A stretch of 64,000 nt of DNA from Sphingobacterium sp. SYP-B4668 (GCF_027627455.1 NZ_CP115483.1:1116001-1180000); one strand, 5' to 3'; positions 24,613 to 39,274 are shown, numbered from the stretch's first letter. Notes: generated by a model from the sequence alone, not told the origin. Translations and numbers: made by a program.

Positions 24613-25524
24613 CTACATGATAATCCCTTGTTCGCGGTAGTCTTTTATGATTTGATTTACGGTTGTATAATTTTTCTTCTTGAATGCCTCAAAATAAGGA
24701 CTGACCCATTGGTTGCTTTTAGAATTGGGATATTTCGCTTGCATTTGAGTATAAGCGTTTTGAAAATAGTCTGCTAATCCACCTTTGTCGCTTTGACGGG
24801 CAGGTGTATTGTTCATTCCCAAGATGTAGAAGGTTAGATATTCTTTGTATTTGGACGTTGCCATAGCGAGAGCAGGGAACGTTGGGAAATCATGGATAAA
24901 TTTTTCCCACCAGATTAATCGATTTGTAAATTCCTCCGCATTTATGATAATGGCACCATCATCAGCAAAGCCTAACTTGTTTTCTTGATTGAGTTGCCCT
25001 AACATAATTTGCATGGTCTTTGATAAATAGGGGTAAAAGTGCTCACTTAAAAAATCCCCATTTTGAATAACCGTAAACATTCCCTCAGAGGAGGAAATAC
25101 GATAACCGTTTGTATGGATTGTTTTGTAAATAGGTTTGAGTTTTTCGGGAATGGAGACAGAGGCTGGACCAGTTTCGATATCTACAAGTGGTGTCAAGTC
25201 TACATTCGCAGGGAGGGCACGATAAGCGTTCAGCTCCACCTTTTTCCATAATTTGTCAAATAATAAGAAAGCGGAGTCGTTTACCGTACTGTCACCCTCT
25301 GTAAATAAGGTCTTAAATTTCTGAGTTGCCTTACCAATCGATTGTATGTCATTTGTATCCAACGATGTGATGAAGCTTTGATAGTTGGCATATGAACTAT
25401 TGTTAAGAATTTGGGTGCTAGCTGAATCATCCAAAGTGGCTTTTTTATCTTGTCGGTCAGCAGTTTGATTACATGCAATGGCAGTCAAAAGAATCGCTAT
25501 GGCTAGCATGAAAAAGTATCTCAT
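24613..25524 (-). CDS. Lipoprotein of unknown function
   Basis: A 303-residue predicted lipoprotein: hydrophobic signal with lipobox LTAIAC (Cys18) followed by a polar, Asp/Gln-rich linker. The mature part is mostly helical in composition, with many Phe, Tyr and Lys residues and no motif I recognise. GADD-like or enzyme signatures were looked for and not found. It is a single gene that converges on the AraC-type regulator, leaving about 150 bases between their ends. Function unknown. Confidence 0.7.
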   Translation of the reverse strand: MRYFFMLAIAILLTAIACNQTADRQDKKATLDDSASTQILNNSSYANYQSFITSLDTNDIQSIGKATQKFKTLFTEGDSTVNDSAFLLFDKLWKKVELNAYRALPANVDLTPLVDIETGPASVSIPEKLKPIYKTIHTNGYRISSSEGMFTVIQNGDFLSEHFYPYLSKTMQIMLGQLNQENKLGFADDGAIIINAEEFTNRLIWWEKFIHDFPTFPALAMATSKYKEYLTFYILGMNNTPARQSDKGGLADYFQNAYTQMQAKYPNSKSNQWVSPYFEAFKKKNYTTVNQIIKDYREQGIIM

Positions 25525-25871
25525 GGTGATTTTTATGTTTGATTATGGTAGGTAACAATCGAGAGACTCTTTTTGTTCTATGTTATAAATAGGAGGACCT
25601 TCTAAGTGTATCGGCACGTTGCTATGTACAAGTTGAAATGGATGATAAACAGCTCCACCATTTTTCCTTGGCCTTATTATTTTCAAGGAAAAATGGTGGG
25701 TGGGATATCCTAATAGCGTTAATAAATTAGAAAGAAGGGCAATTTTTTAAGTGAATTAAAAATTATTGTGCAATTATTCAGTCACTTATGTTTTATGTTG
25801 TGGATTCTCTTTGATAAGACTATTTTTTCACCGTATATTTGTGCCACACAAAAACAAAGGTGATACCTTTT
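25525..25871. other. Intergenic region holding the tRNA-Pro promoter
   Basis: About 350 bases without a gene. Near 25650-25698 an inverted repeat around the sequence CCACCATTTTTCC is visible. It could form a hairpin, but it has no clear T-run and its role is not known. The tRNA-Pro promoter lies at 25810-25841. Confidence 0.5.
25810..25841 (+). promoter_or_regulatory. tRNA-Pro promoter
   Basis: TTTG at 25810-25813 and TATATTTG at 25834-25841 with a 20-bp spacer: exact matches to both Bacteroidota elements, 30 bases before the tRNA. Confidence 0.85.
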
Positions 25872-25945
25872 CGGGGTGTAGCGTAGCCCGGTATCGCGCC
25901 ACATTTGGGATGTGGAGGTCGTAGGTTCGAATCCTGCCACCCCGA
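25872..25945 (+). tRNA. tRNA-Pro(UGG)
   Basis: The 74-base gene folds into a cloverleaf: acceptor stem CGGGGTG/CACCCCG, discriminator A, anticodon stem CCACA/TGTGG with a loop holding TGG, and a GGTTCGAATCC T-arm. CCA is not encoded. It has its own promoter and terminator. Confidence 0.97.
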
Positions 25946-25948
25946 CAA

Positions 25949-25977
25949 AAAAGCTCGACAAAAGTCGAGCTTTTTTT
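25949..25977 (+). terminator. tRNA-Pro terminator
   Basis: Perfect 11-bp stem (AAAAGCTCGAC and its complement) with an AAAA loop and a T-run, starting 4 bases after the tRNA. Confidence 0.92.
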
Positions 25978-26058
25978 ATGTATGGTTAGGACAAACCGAA
26001 GTTAGATGTATGGGAATATCAGCTCATGTATGAAATAATGGATGTGCGTTTTTTACAT

Positions 26059-28227
26059 CTACTTGTCCATAAAGATATACTTAGGATACGATTCACGACT
26101 AGGTAATTCAAATTCTTCATCATCAGGTTGTGTACCGTTATTATTGTTGTATAATGCAACACGTTTTACACCCGTTGCTGTGCTGCCACCACTACCATTG
26201 ATTACATTTTGGATATTACCTGTGCCAGCAAAACGAGTGATACACATTTTTTCGAGTTTCACATTTGGATTGTTTGGTGCCTCAAATCCATTTTTCTTAT
26301 TCACATTGCCATCAGTACCTGTGAAAACTGCATACGAACCCATACCTATGCTATGATGTTCCTTTACGGTATTAGCGACCTTAAATGCTGCATAACCATC
26401 TACTTTGCCAGCTTGACTGCTCCAACTTTCTTGATTTGGAGCATCATATGGTGGTTCATTTTGGAAGAAATAAGTTCTGCCCCGTTCTCCGAGCCATAAA
26501 ACTTCATATTCTTGATAATGTTCTGCAAATAGGGCGTAGAGTGTGACGTTATTGCCAGTTACAATAAGTCCATTTTTACATCGATCTCTTATCCAACGTG
26601 CATCACCACCGCGTTGAGAGCCATGATCTGCACGCCATAGCCAAAAGTGATCGCCTACTACATGGTTACTGTTTATTTGCATCGAAGTATGCACTTGTAC
26701 ATTTTTTGATTGGACCCCACCGACTCTACACGTAATATCTGTGAGTAGGGTCGGATTGGCAGAATGGTCTACATTTGACACTTCATCACCAATTCTAATT
26801 TGATAAGTTGTACTGTTGAATGAATCCATAAGAAGTCCAGCAATGATAATTCCATCCTTGTCATCAGCATAGACACATCCCCAAATGTTGTTCTCGGTGG
26901 GTTCAAGAGTAACTGATGCTATGCCGGTTCCTAAAAGTATTGCATCTTTTCTATTCACTTGGATAGGAGCATTCAATGCGTAATGACCAGGAGTGAAAAA
27001 TATATTTTTACCTGATTTTAACGCTGCATTGATTTCTAAATCCGTATCACCTTCTTTGGCGACATACCATTCGGTAAGCAAATCCTGAATTTTGCCTTCA
27101 CCTATATTTGTTGACGACCAAGAAGCGCCTATTCTATCTTTCTGCCATGCCGGAACAAATACCTTATATTCACCATCGTTGTCTATAAAAAGGAAAGGTT
27201 TTTCTCTTATAATGGGTGTAGTAGGAATTGACGAGTTAGTGTCATCCGCTGTTGGAGGATTGATGCAACCTTGCCAAACCATATTATACGAACCACCCAT
27301 CTCCCCTGAGCCTATCGGGAAAACTGTATTTCGAGTATACCATTGCTGTTGTCCTCCCCAGTGTGGCCGAGATGAGGTATAGCGCGTATCGGCAATAAAA
27401 CCACCGCTACCCCAAAAGTTATTGTTTCCAATATCCGAAATATATTTTGAAGTGCTTTCTATCAACATTCTTCGGGCACTAGTTGATTGAGAAACTGTCC
27501 AAGCAAAATCTCGCATCACCGTTACATTTTCCATAGAACGCCAAAATGTGCATGTCGCGTTTGCTCCATCTGAGAGGTGAGGCCTCGTGAATATAGAACC
27601 TAATCTAACATCCGTAGGCACTTTGCCCAACCCCCCAATATGAGAGTAGAATCCTAACTCTATTGAGTTCGCCTCTGCAGCTGAGGCACTACCCGATCCA
27701 CCAGGATCATAAGTTTGATCATCAATATTTGCTTTGAAATAATATGCTTGACGCTTTGTGGTCCACTCACCGTTTAACCCTCCTAGACCAATCGTTCCAA
27801 AGTGTGTATTAATCTCGTTTTTTGCAGTTTCCGCTTGTTCATGTTTTCGATCGTAGAAATACATATTCTGACCAAAAATTTGATGCTCTAATGAAAGGAG
27901 TATGGTTGTTCCGTTACGAGTAATTTTATAGTAGTTTTCGTATTTATCTGTATTTGGCCTATTATCTGTAAATGTCGGTTTTGAGGTTGAACCCAAGGAT
28001 ACAAAATTTGATGCCAAGCGACTGCCCCCTCTGCTGATAATATAATTTCCCGAAGTGCCAAATGCTGGCCAAGTTAAGGTCATACTACGTTTTTTCTTAT
28101 CATAAACAATCTTGCTTTCTATTCTATTCTTCTGTTTTTCTTTATCAGATGAATGAGGTATTACAGAACTACAGAGCGTCAGCATCAGCGTCATTGCTGT
28201 AAATACCTGGATTACTTTGTTAGTCAT
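26059..28227 (-). CDS. Exported GH55-like beta-helix protein (possible beta-1,3-glucanase)
   Basis: Starting at the ATG at 28227 the product has 722 residues; the frame is open to 28266 but only through a non-ATG codon. A signal sequence with a possible lipobox (LTLC) comes first, then a domain with small Ig-like features (GNYIISRGGSRLASN). A two-part beta-helix region follows, with TPGHYALNAPIQVNRKDAILLGTG, DHFWLWRADHG and NNVTLYALFAEHYQEYEVLWLGERGR. The latter stretches resemble the second helix of GH55-like glucanases, often mislabelled in databases. The neighbouring GH16 gene supports a role in beta-1,3-glucan (laminarin, callose or fungal wall) breakdown. The enzymatic assignment is by resemblance only. 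Confidence 0.6.
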   Translation of the reverse strand: MTNKVIQVFTAMTLMLTLCSSVIPHSSDKEKQKNRIESKIVYDKKKRSMTLTWPAFGTSGNYIISRGGSRLASNFVSLGSTSKPTFTDNRPNTDKYENYYKITRNGTTILLSLEHQIFGQNMYFYDRKHEQAETAKNEINTHFGTIGLGGLNGEWTTKRQAYYFKANIDDQTYDPGGSGSASAAEANSIELGFYSHIGGLGKVPTDVRLGSIFTRPHLSDGANATCTFWRSMENVTVMRDFAWTVSQSTSARRMLIESTSKYISDIGNNNFWGSGGFIADTRYTSSRPHWGGQQQWYTRNTVFPIGSGEMGGSYNMVWQGCINPPTADDTNSSIPTTPIIREKPFLFIDNDGEYKVFVPAWQKDRIGASWSSTNIGEGKIQDLLTEWYVAKEGDTDLEINAALKSGKNIFFTPGHYALNAPIQVNRKDAILLGTGIASVTLEPTENNIWGCVYADDKDGIIIAGLLMDSFNSTTYQIRIGDEVSNVDHSANPTLLTDITCRVGGVQSKNVQVHTSMQINSNHVVGDHFWLWRADHGSQRGGDARWIRDRCKNGLIVTGNNVTLYALFAEHYQEYEVLWLGERGRTYFFQNEPPYDAPNQESWSSQAGKVDGYAAFKVANTVKEHHSIGMGSYAVFTGTDGNVNKKNGFEAPNNPNVKLEKMCITRFAGTGNIQNVINGSGGSTATGVKRVALYNNNNGTQPDDEEFELPSRESYPKYIFMDK

Positions 28228-28681
28228 AAGAAGGTTCGTTTTCTTTTTTTTGTGTAAAAATATCAAGTCACAATTTAATAAAAATGTAAGAATTTTCTCA
28301 TTAAAGGGATTTGAAAAGCTAATATAATCATCATCCTGTGATATTTATATTATGAGGTAATCAAAGATGTTCCTTGAGAAATAGAAAATTCGGCTATTTT
28401 AGTCTGTTTTTCGATAAGCATTTCAGATGTCAAATCCCCTAAAGAGCTGTGGGGATTGAAGATGTTGCATTCCTCCGCCAGACTTCAATTTTTTCCTTAG
28501 CGTATTCCTATGACAAGAGCTAAACTGTATTTAGGCACTCGTCCTGCCCCACCCATTGAATGTTCCTTTTTTTGGGTAGAGGTCAAAATGCTCATGAATG
28601 ACCTAACTGTTGAGGAAATATTAGTATTTTTAACCGTCTTAAACTTATACCATGAAAAATATCTAAAACCTCGTATCCAAA
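28228..28681. other. Divergent intergenic region between the two glucan-related genes
   Basis: No gene could be supported on either strand. It should hold divergent promoters for the GH55-like (-) and GH16 (+) genes, but no clear -33/-7 pair was found. A 75-codon frame at 28510-28737 overlaps the GH16 start and was rejected. Confidence 0.5.
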
Positions 28682-29509
28682 ATGAACAGAATTGTTATCT
28701 TACTATTAATCGTACCTCTTTTTTTTTCCGCATGTAAGGTTACTGAGCGATCAGGATCCAGCAAGCATATATACGTTCAGAAATATGGTCGTGAAACCAA
28801 ACAATGGAAATTGGTTTGGGATGATCAGTTTGATGGTTCTGCAGTAGATACTTCCAAATGGTCGCGCATACCTCCTGGGAAATCAGATTGGAATTTGCAT
28901 ATGAGTAATCATGATTCTTGCTTTCACTTGAGTGATGGGTTGCTTTATCTTAGAGGTATCAACAACCCAGATAGGAGTGTGGACCCAAGACCGTTTTTTA
29001 CAGGTGGACTGTGGACAAAGGGTAAGTTTGCTTTTCAATATGGTCGGATAGAAATTCGAGCGAAATTGGAGTCTGCACAGGGTGCATGGCCTGCAATGTG
29101 GATGCTTGCAGAGCAGGACAAATACGGGAAATATCCTCATAATGGAGAGATTGATATTATGGAGCATTTAAACTATGATAAAATCATTTATCAAACAACA
29201 CATTCTCACTATACCCTTAATCTAAAGCAAACGAGCAATCCTCCACACTCAGGCACAGCGGAAATCAATGCTGGAGAGTTTAATATATATGGCCTTAGTT
29301 GGTATCCAGATAAGATTGTTTTCCAACTGAATGGTAAAGATACGTTTACCTATCCACGAGTACAAGACGTAGATTCGTCACAGTGGCCTTATGATCAGCC
29401 TTTCTATTTGCTTATCGATCAGCAGTTGGGAGGAAATTGGGTCGGAAAGGTCAATCCGGCTAATCTTCCTGTTCAAATGATAGTTGATTGGGTAAAGGTC
29501 TATCAATAG
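28682..29509 (+). CDS. GH16-family glycoside hydrolase lipoprotein (laminarinase-like)
   Basis: A 275-residue predicted lipoprotein with lipobox FFSAC (Cys18). The mature domain is a typical GH16 jelly-roll: WKLVWDDQFDGSAVDTSKW at the start, FQYGRIEIRAKL, WPAMWML and the catalytic motif GEIDIMEHL with nucleophile Glu156 and acid/base Glu161. The end reads MIVDWVKVYQ. The spacing with an extra Met between the last Asp and Glu is the form seen in endo-beta-1,3-glucanases. It should act on the cell surface or in the periplasm on beta-1,3- or mixed beta-1,3/1,4-glucans. It is transcribed away from the GH55-like gene, which suggests a joint polysaccharide target. Confidence 0.93.
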   Translation: MNRIVILLLIVPLFFSACKVTERSGSSKHIYVQKYGRETKQWKLVWDDQFDGSAVDTSKWSRIPPGKSDWNLHMSNHDSCFHLSDGLLYLRGINNPDRSVDPRPFFTGGLWTKGKFAFQYGRIEIRAKLESAQGAWPAMWMLAEQDKYGKYPHNGEIDIMEHLNYDKIIYQTTHSHYTLNLKQTSNPPHSGTAEINAGEFNIYGLSWYPDKIVFQLNGKDTFTYPRVQDVDSSQWPYDQPFYLLIDQQLGGNWVGKVNPANLPVQMIVDWVKVYQ

Positions 29510-29800
29510 TATCTTCTATGATTATGTGAGGTCGCGTAATGAGAGATTGCAATGGTATATAGCTGAGATGGTTTTTCTTGATGAGAGTGGTTTAATTTTT
29601 ATAATTTAGTTTTCTCCGTTCGAAATCATATGCAATATCTGTATAGTGGAGGTCGCACAAATATGAATGAAAATAATGTAGATATTCCATATTAGAATTA
29701 AGAGGCAGCCTGAGCGTAAGAGTTCATGAAATAAATCTGATAGCTTTATCACTTTGAAAATAAACCGAGTGTAATGAGCTCATGAAATAATTAAATATAG

Positions 29801-30112
29801 ATGAAAGATACTTTGATTGTTAACGGTGTATCTATTGAAAGAGAAGCAATACGGACTACACTTTACGTGAAGGGTAAGGATATGGCTGTTCAATATGTTA
29901 TAAACTGTTCAAAATGTAATGTAGATGAGGCATTACTTATCGTGGATGAAATGGAAGATTCCTATATAGGAGATGAACCTCTTATCCAACCCTCGTCTTT
30001 TGTTAGCTATAATGATGAAGTATTAGGAAAGAAAAAACCTAATTATGTGTTGATTGGATGTGTAGTACTTCTTTTGGTTCTATTGATTATTTATTGCTAT
30101 TATAATTTATAA
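29801..30112 (+). CDS. Small tail-anchored membrane protein of unknown function
   Basis: A 103-residue protein. Residues 1-75 are polar and soluble-looking, with a NCSKCNVDEALLIVDEME segment (CxxC) in the middle. One hydrophobic span (NYVLIGCVVLLLVLLIIYCYYNL, about residues 80-103) ends the protein, so it should sit in the inner membrane with the N-terminus in the cytoplasm. No family recognised. The CxxC could bind a metal or be a redox pair, but nothing more supports this. It lies about 500 bases upstream of the first 16S gene and has no close neighbour. Confidence 0.6.
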   Translation: MKDTLIVNGVSIEREAIRTTLYVKGKDMAVQYVINCSKCNVDEALLIVDEMEDSYIGDEPLIQPSSFVSYNDEVLGKKKPNYVLIGCVVLLLVLLIIYCYYNL

Positions 30113-30209
30113 TTTCCTCCCTTATTTATTGCAGATGGTTTGAATTGTAAATTAACCTTCCAGTGAGTCAATATGTTACCTATTTTAGGTAAAAAACTTT
30201 GTTTGAAAG

Positions 30210-30242
30210 TTTGGAAGTGGTTGTTTAAAAGTGCTACCTTTG
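30210..30242 (+). promoter_or_regulatory. rrn operon 1 promoter P1
   Basis: TTTG (30210-30213), 21-bp spacer, TACCTTTG (30235-30242), exact matches to the Bacteroidota -33 and -7 elements. Confidence 0.85.
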
Positions 30243-30338
30243 CACCACTCCGCAAGGGAGGTATGGTCCGATCGCGAGGTCGTTCCGTTTGAAAGAGGGG
30301 ATTGGCGATGTGTTCCGGCGAACAATTTTAAAATAAAG

Positions 30339-30369
30339 TTTGCGGATGTCGAAAATATCCCTACCTTTG
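30339..30369 (+). promoter_or_regulatory. rrn operon 1 promoter P2
   Basis: TTTG (30339-30342), 19-bp spacer, TACCTTTG (30362-30369). P1 and P2 thus form tandem promoters about 127 bp apart, a common design for rRNA operons. Confidence 0.88.
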
Positions 30370-30463
30370 CAGTCCCTTCGGAAACGGAGGGTTTTGGAAA
30401 CAGGAAAACGATCGGGGCGCGAAGCCCTGTGAGATATATGCCGGAACGCGAGTCGAGGCAGAT

Positions 30464-30476
30464 GAGTTCTTTAAGG
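30464..30476 (+). promoter_or_regulatory. boxA-like antitermination site in 16S leader
   Basis: GAGTTCTTTAAGG, closely similar to GAGTTCTTTGACA before 23S (32448-32460) and to the boxA core of rRNA operons. Role in Nus-factor antitermination is inferred. Confidence 0.55.
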
Positions 30477-30616
30477 AAATGATCATGTAACGTAACGAGT
30501 AGCTGGGATTTTTCCGGGCGAAAGTTCGGAAAACGAAAGCCAAGCCAATCAGGTCGGGAAATTAAAAAAGACAATTCTATTTATGTTATAGATAGTTAGA
30601 GTCGACACTTCATTTT

Positions 30617-32138
<1,522 letters not shown>

Positions 32139-32250
32139 CTAGAGTACCTGATAGGTACTCGTTACGTACATACATGATCGACCTAGGAAAAAGAAATGGA
32201 ATAAGGTCCGTCCCTATATATGGAGGTCGGTACCGAGAGAGATATAAGCT

Positions 32251-32324
32251 AGTCCCGTAGCTCAGTTGGTTAGAGCACTACACTGATAATGTAGGGGTCA
32301 GCAGTTCAAATCTGCTCGGGACTA
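32251..32324 (+). tRNA. tRNA-Ile(GAU) in operon 1 spacer
   Basis: Acceptor stem AGTCCCG/CGGGACT, discriminator A, anticodon loop CTGATAA with GAT at 32285-32287, T-arm CAGTTCAAATCTG. No encoded CCA. Confidence 0.97.
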
Positions 32325-32337
32325 CGATCGGTTATAC

Positions 32338-32411
32338 GGGGGATTAGCTCAGCTGGCTAGAGCACCTGCCTTGCACGCAGGGGGTCAACGGTTCGAATCC
32401 GTTATTCTCCA
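32338..32411 (+). tRNA. tRNA-Ala(UGC) in operon 1 spacer
   Basis: Acceptor stem GGGGGAT/ATTCTCC with two G-U pairs, anticodon loop CTTGCAC with TGC at 32372-32374, T-arm GGTTCGAATCC. It carries the G3-U70 pair that marks tRNA-Ala. Confidence 0.97.
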
Positions 32412-32447
32412 CGAACGCCGCCGTCCTATATGGATTGCGTGCGCAAA

Positions 32448-32460
32448 GAGTTCTTTGACA
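32448..32460 (+). promoter_or_regulatory. boxA-like site before 23S (operon 1)
   Basis: GAGTTCTTTGACA between tRNA-Ala and the 23S processing stem, similar to the site in the 16S leader. Confidence 0.55.
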
Positions 32461-32464
32461 TATT

Positions 32465-32496
32465 GAAAGAAAAAAATTACAAGAGAAGACAACAGT
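32465..32496 (+). other. 5' arm of the 23S precursor processing stem (operon 1)
   Basis: Bases 32485-32496 are the exact complement of 35459-35470, and the pairing continues imperfectly to 32465/35489. The stem encloses the whole 23S gene, as RNase III processing stems do. The equivalent in operon 2 is 39328-39359 with 42322-42352. Confidence 0.8.
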
Positions 32497-32564
32497 AGGG
32501 ACGTTTTCCTTTTGGGGAACGTAACGACAAGCACTTCCATGGTAGCAAAAGGGCCATGAGGAGG

Positions 32565-35450
<2,886 letters not shown>

Positions 35451-35535
35451 CAGAGGACACTGTTGTCTTCCTCTTTGTTTTTTTCTTTCGATTGTCTATA
35501 GATACGACCATAATGTGTCGTACCAAAAAGGATTT

Positions 35536-35645
35536 CAGGTGCCTATATCGGCGGTGTCTACCTCTTCCCATTCCGAACAGAGAAGTCAAGCCCGCCAGAG
35601 CCGATGGTATTGCCGTAACAGGTGGGAGAGTAGGTCGGTGCCTTT
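35536..35645 (+). rRNA. rrf: 5S ribosomal RNA (operon 1)
   Basis: About 110 bases with the conserved CCCATTCCGAACAGAGAAG and the terminal helix GGTGCC pairing with GGTGCC at the 3' end through G-U and G-C pairs. Ends approximate. Confidence 0.95.
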
Positions 35646-35653
35646 TTTTATAC

Positions 35654-35685
35654 GCCCCCCCGGGAAACCGGGGGGGCTTTTTTTT
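35654..35685 (+). terminator. rrn operon 1 terminator
   Basis: Perfect 10-bp GC stem (35654-35663 with 35668-35677) with a GAAA tetraloop and eight T. It lies 9 bases after 5S. A second weaker inverted repeat (GTTGTCCC...GGGACAC) follows directly. Confidence 0.97.
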
Positions 35686-35846
35686 GTTGTCCCTCCCCGG
35701 GGGACACAACAGCCCATATTCCCATCGTTCCCAGGGGATACCCGACGCGTATTTGCAGCGGATGGCAGATAGGACAGTAGCTCGACACCTTATCGTACGC
35801 CCCTGCGTGAACCCGGGGGGATTTTTCGTTGTGGATAAATTTGTAC
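35686..35846. repeat. Degenerate direct repeat downstream of operon 1
   Basis: Similar to 42548-42686 after operon 2, but the second copy lacks about 24 bases and has several substitutions. Both end at the same sequence, GTGGATAAATTTGTAC. It marks where the duplicated segment decays into unique sequence. Confidence 0.85.
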
Positions 35847-36561
35847 AGATGTCCGCCAGATGGCGGATAAGCGAGCGGGGCATCAGGATGGGGGCCCGTG
35901 GACCACGGAAATAAGCTGGTTGGCCCGCATAGGAAGAGGTCTATGTCCCCCCGCATCCTGAGCCGACTTGCATATGCTTTTATCCCTTTGCATCGAAACA
36001 CCCAGCGGCTGCACCCGTAGCTTCCTATCGGAATAGGCGATATCTTTTTGTGGTGGAGATGTGGGGTCCTGGATACCCTGTCGAATAACCTGGGACCAGC
36101 TTGGCCTACCTTATCCGCCCCCTTGGCAAGCCCGTAAAGGCATCGGTCCTGCCAAGGATCGCAACGACTGTCCAGCCTTGCTCCTCGGGCAGCCCGTAGA
36201 GGCCCTTTCGATACCCGGATATCGACCAAGCACCAGGTAGCCCTTTCCTTTTGTCCCACGTTCCATTTATGGCCATTCCTATAGAGCAGACAACGCCCCC
36301 CGGAAAGGATTTGCTCGATGGTGTCCCCGTTGGTCGGTATTTCCGCAAGGATAGGCCTCCTTCGTCCTTCTGGACCCTGCGATGGCCTGCCAGCGGTGTT
36401 GGTCCTTATTTCCCGGGGAGCCTCGTCGGCCGGACATGGGAGCGGTCTATTACCGGGCACGGGGAAAGCACCTCTTGGCCATAGGTCCCCTGTTTTCGGC
36501 AAGGACAGGTAGGTTATTCCCACAACAGCATCGCGGATGCCCTGTTGGACCTTAAAAAGAT
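35847..36561. other. GC-rich inter-operon spacer without a recognisable gene
   Basis: About 700 bases clearly richer in G and C than the protein genes around the rRNA block. A long minus-strand frame runs through it (35648-36604), but its composition (Pro, Arg and Gly in all frames) and lack of any motif point to GC-rich sequence with few stops, not a gene. Small inverted repeats occur, e.g. TCCGCC/GGCGGA near 35853 and CCGTGG/CCACGG near 35906. Confidence 0.6.
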
Positions 36562-36944
36562 ATGGAACAGCAGATATTCGCGTTTGCAAAAGCCGAGCCT
36601 CCATCTTTATGGGCGGAGTTTTTGATTATGTGGCAATGGTGTCCTGCAAGGAAGTCGTCGGGATCGATGCCAAGGATGCTATCCGTATATCCGGAGCCCT
36701 AGGTGCCGTGGTCAATTTTTCCCTAGATCGATATTGGGCGTTCCAGAAAGTCGACAGTCCGGTCGGGGGGCAGGTATGGAAGTTTATATCGGTGGTGTTG
36801 GGCAGTATTCTCTTGAAATCCGAGGCGACCCCGTTCGTGTCGCAGGTCTTCGGTATAGATTACAAGGTAGGTAGGCTGGCCGTCGAGCTGGTCGTGTCCC
36901 TGGGATTCAACTATCCCCTGCAACGCTACTGGGTCTTCAGATGA
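36562..36944 (+). pseudogene. GtrA-family membrane protein, broken by a frameshift
   Basis: An ATG at 36562 reads MEQQIFAFAKA. The family pattern then continues in another frame from 36597 as ASIFMGGVFDYVAMVSCKEVVGID, through GALGAVVNFSLDRYWAFQ, to the end SLGFNYPLQRYWVFR. Only two bases (36595-36596) lie between the frames, so one base is missing. GtrA-like proteins have four membrane segments and are linked to moving lipid-bound sugars across the membrane. The gene sits between the two rRNA operons, shares their raised GC content and ends about 90 bases before repeat unit 2. A sequencing error is the main alternative to real inactivation. Confidence 0.75.
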
Positions 36945-37072
36945 TCCGGGGCCGTGGGCCATGGCCATAGGAAATAGGGCCTGATTTCCCCGATTTTCCG
37001 CCCCCATATCGTTTTTTATTCGGCAGGTTGATAGGCCGTTACCTATTTTAATTAAAAAACTTTGTTTGAAAG

Positions 37073-37105
37073 TTTGGAAGTGGTTGTTTAAAAGTGCTAC
37101 CTTTG
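37073..37105 (+). promoter_or_regulatory. rrn operon 2 promoter P1
   Basis: TTTG at 37073-37076 and TACCTTTG at 37098-37105; same as P1 of operon 1. Confidence 0.85.
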
Positions 37106-37201
37106 CACCACTCCGCAAGGGAGGTATGGTCCGATCGAGAGGTCGTTCCGTTTGAAAGAGGGGATTGGCGATGTGTTCCGGCGAACAATTTTAAAATAAA
37201 G

Positions 37202-37232
37202 TTTGCGGATGTCGAAAATATCCCTACCTTTG
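37202..37232 (+). promoter_or_regulatory. rrn operon 2 promoter P2
   Basis: TTTG at 37202-37205, 19-bp spacer, TACCTTTG at 37225-37232; same as P2 of operon 1. Confidence 0.88.
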
Positions 37233-37326
37233 CAGTCCCTTCGGAAACGGAGGGTTTTGGAAACAGGAAAACGATCGGGGCGCGAAGCCCTGTGAGATAT
37301 ATGCCGGAACGCGAGTCGAGGCAGAT

Positions 37327-37339
37327 GAGTTCTTTAAGG
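37327..37339 (+). promoter_or_regulatory. boxA-like site in 16S leader (operon 2)
   Basis: GAGTTCTTTAAGG, as in operon 1. Confidence 0.55.
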
Positions 37340-37479
37340 AAATGATCATGTAACGTAACGAGTAGCTGGGATTTTTCCGGGCGAAAGTTCGGAAAACGAA
37401 AGCCAAGCCAATCAGGTCGGGAAATTAAAAAAGACAATTCTATTTATGTTATAGATAGTTAGAGTCGACACTTCATTTT

Positions 37480-39001
<1,522 letters not shown>

Positions 39002-39113
39002 CTAGAGTACCTGATAGGTACTCGTTACGTACATACATGATCGACCTAGGAAAAAGAAATGGAATAAGGTCCGTCCCTATATATGGAGGTCGGTACCGAG
39101 AGAGATATAAGCT

Positions 39114-39187
39114 AGTCCCGTAGCTCAGTTGGTTAGAGCACTACACTGATAATGTAGGGGTCAGCAGTTCAAATCTGCTCGGGACTA
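39114..39187 (+). tRNA. tRNA-Ile(GAU) in operon 2 spacer
   Basis: Identical in sequence to the copy at 32251-32324; GAT anticodon at 39148-39150. Confidence 0.97.
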
Positions 39188-39200
39188 CGATCGGTTATAC

Positions 39201-39274
39201 GGGGGATTAGCTCAGCTGGCTAGAGCACCTGCCTTGCACGCAGGGGGTCAACGGTTCGAATCCGTTATTCTCCA
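39201..39274 (+). tRNA. tRNA-Ala(UGC) in operon 2 spacer
   Basis: Identical in sequence to the copy at 32338-32411; TGC anticodon at 39235-39237. Confidence 0.97.

Noticed and set aside
28510..28737. 75-codon plus-strand frame before the GH16 gene
   Set aside because: It overlaps the GH16 signal peptide region by 56 bases in another frame, has no recognisable features and no clear promoter.
35648..36604. 318-residue minus-strand frame in the inter-operon spacer
   Set aside because: Long only because the region is GC-rich and stop-poor. The translation shows no motif, it overlaps the rRNA terminator and the GtrA remnant, and frames on both strands are about equally open.
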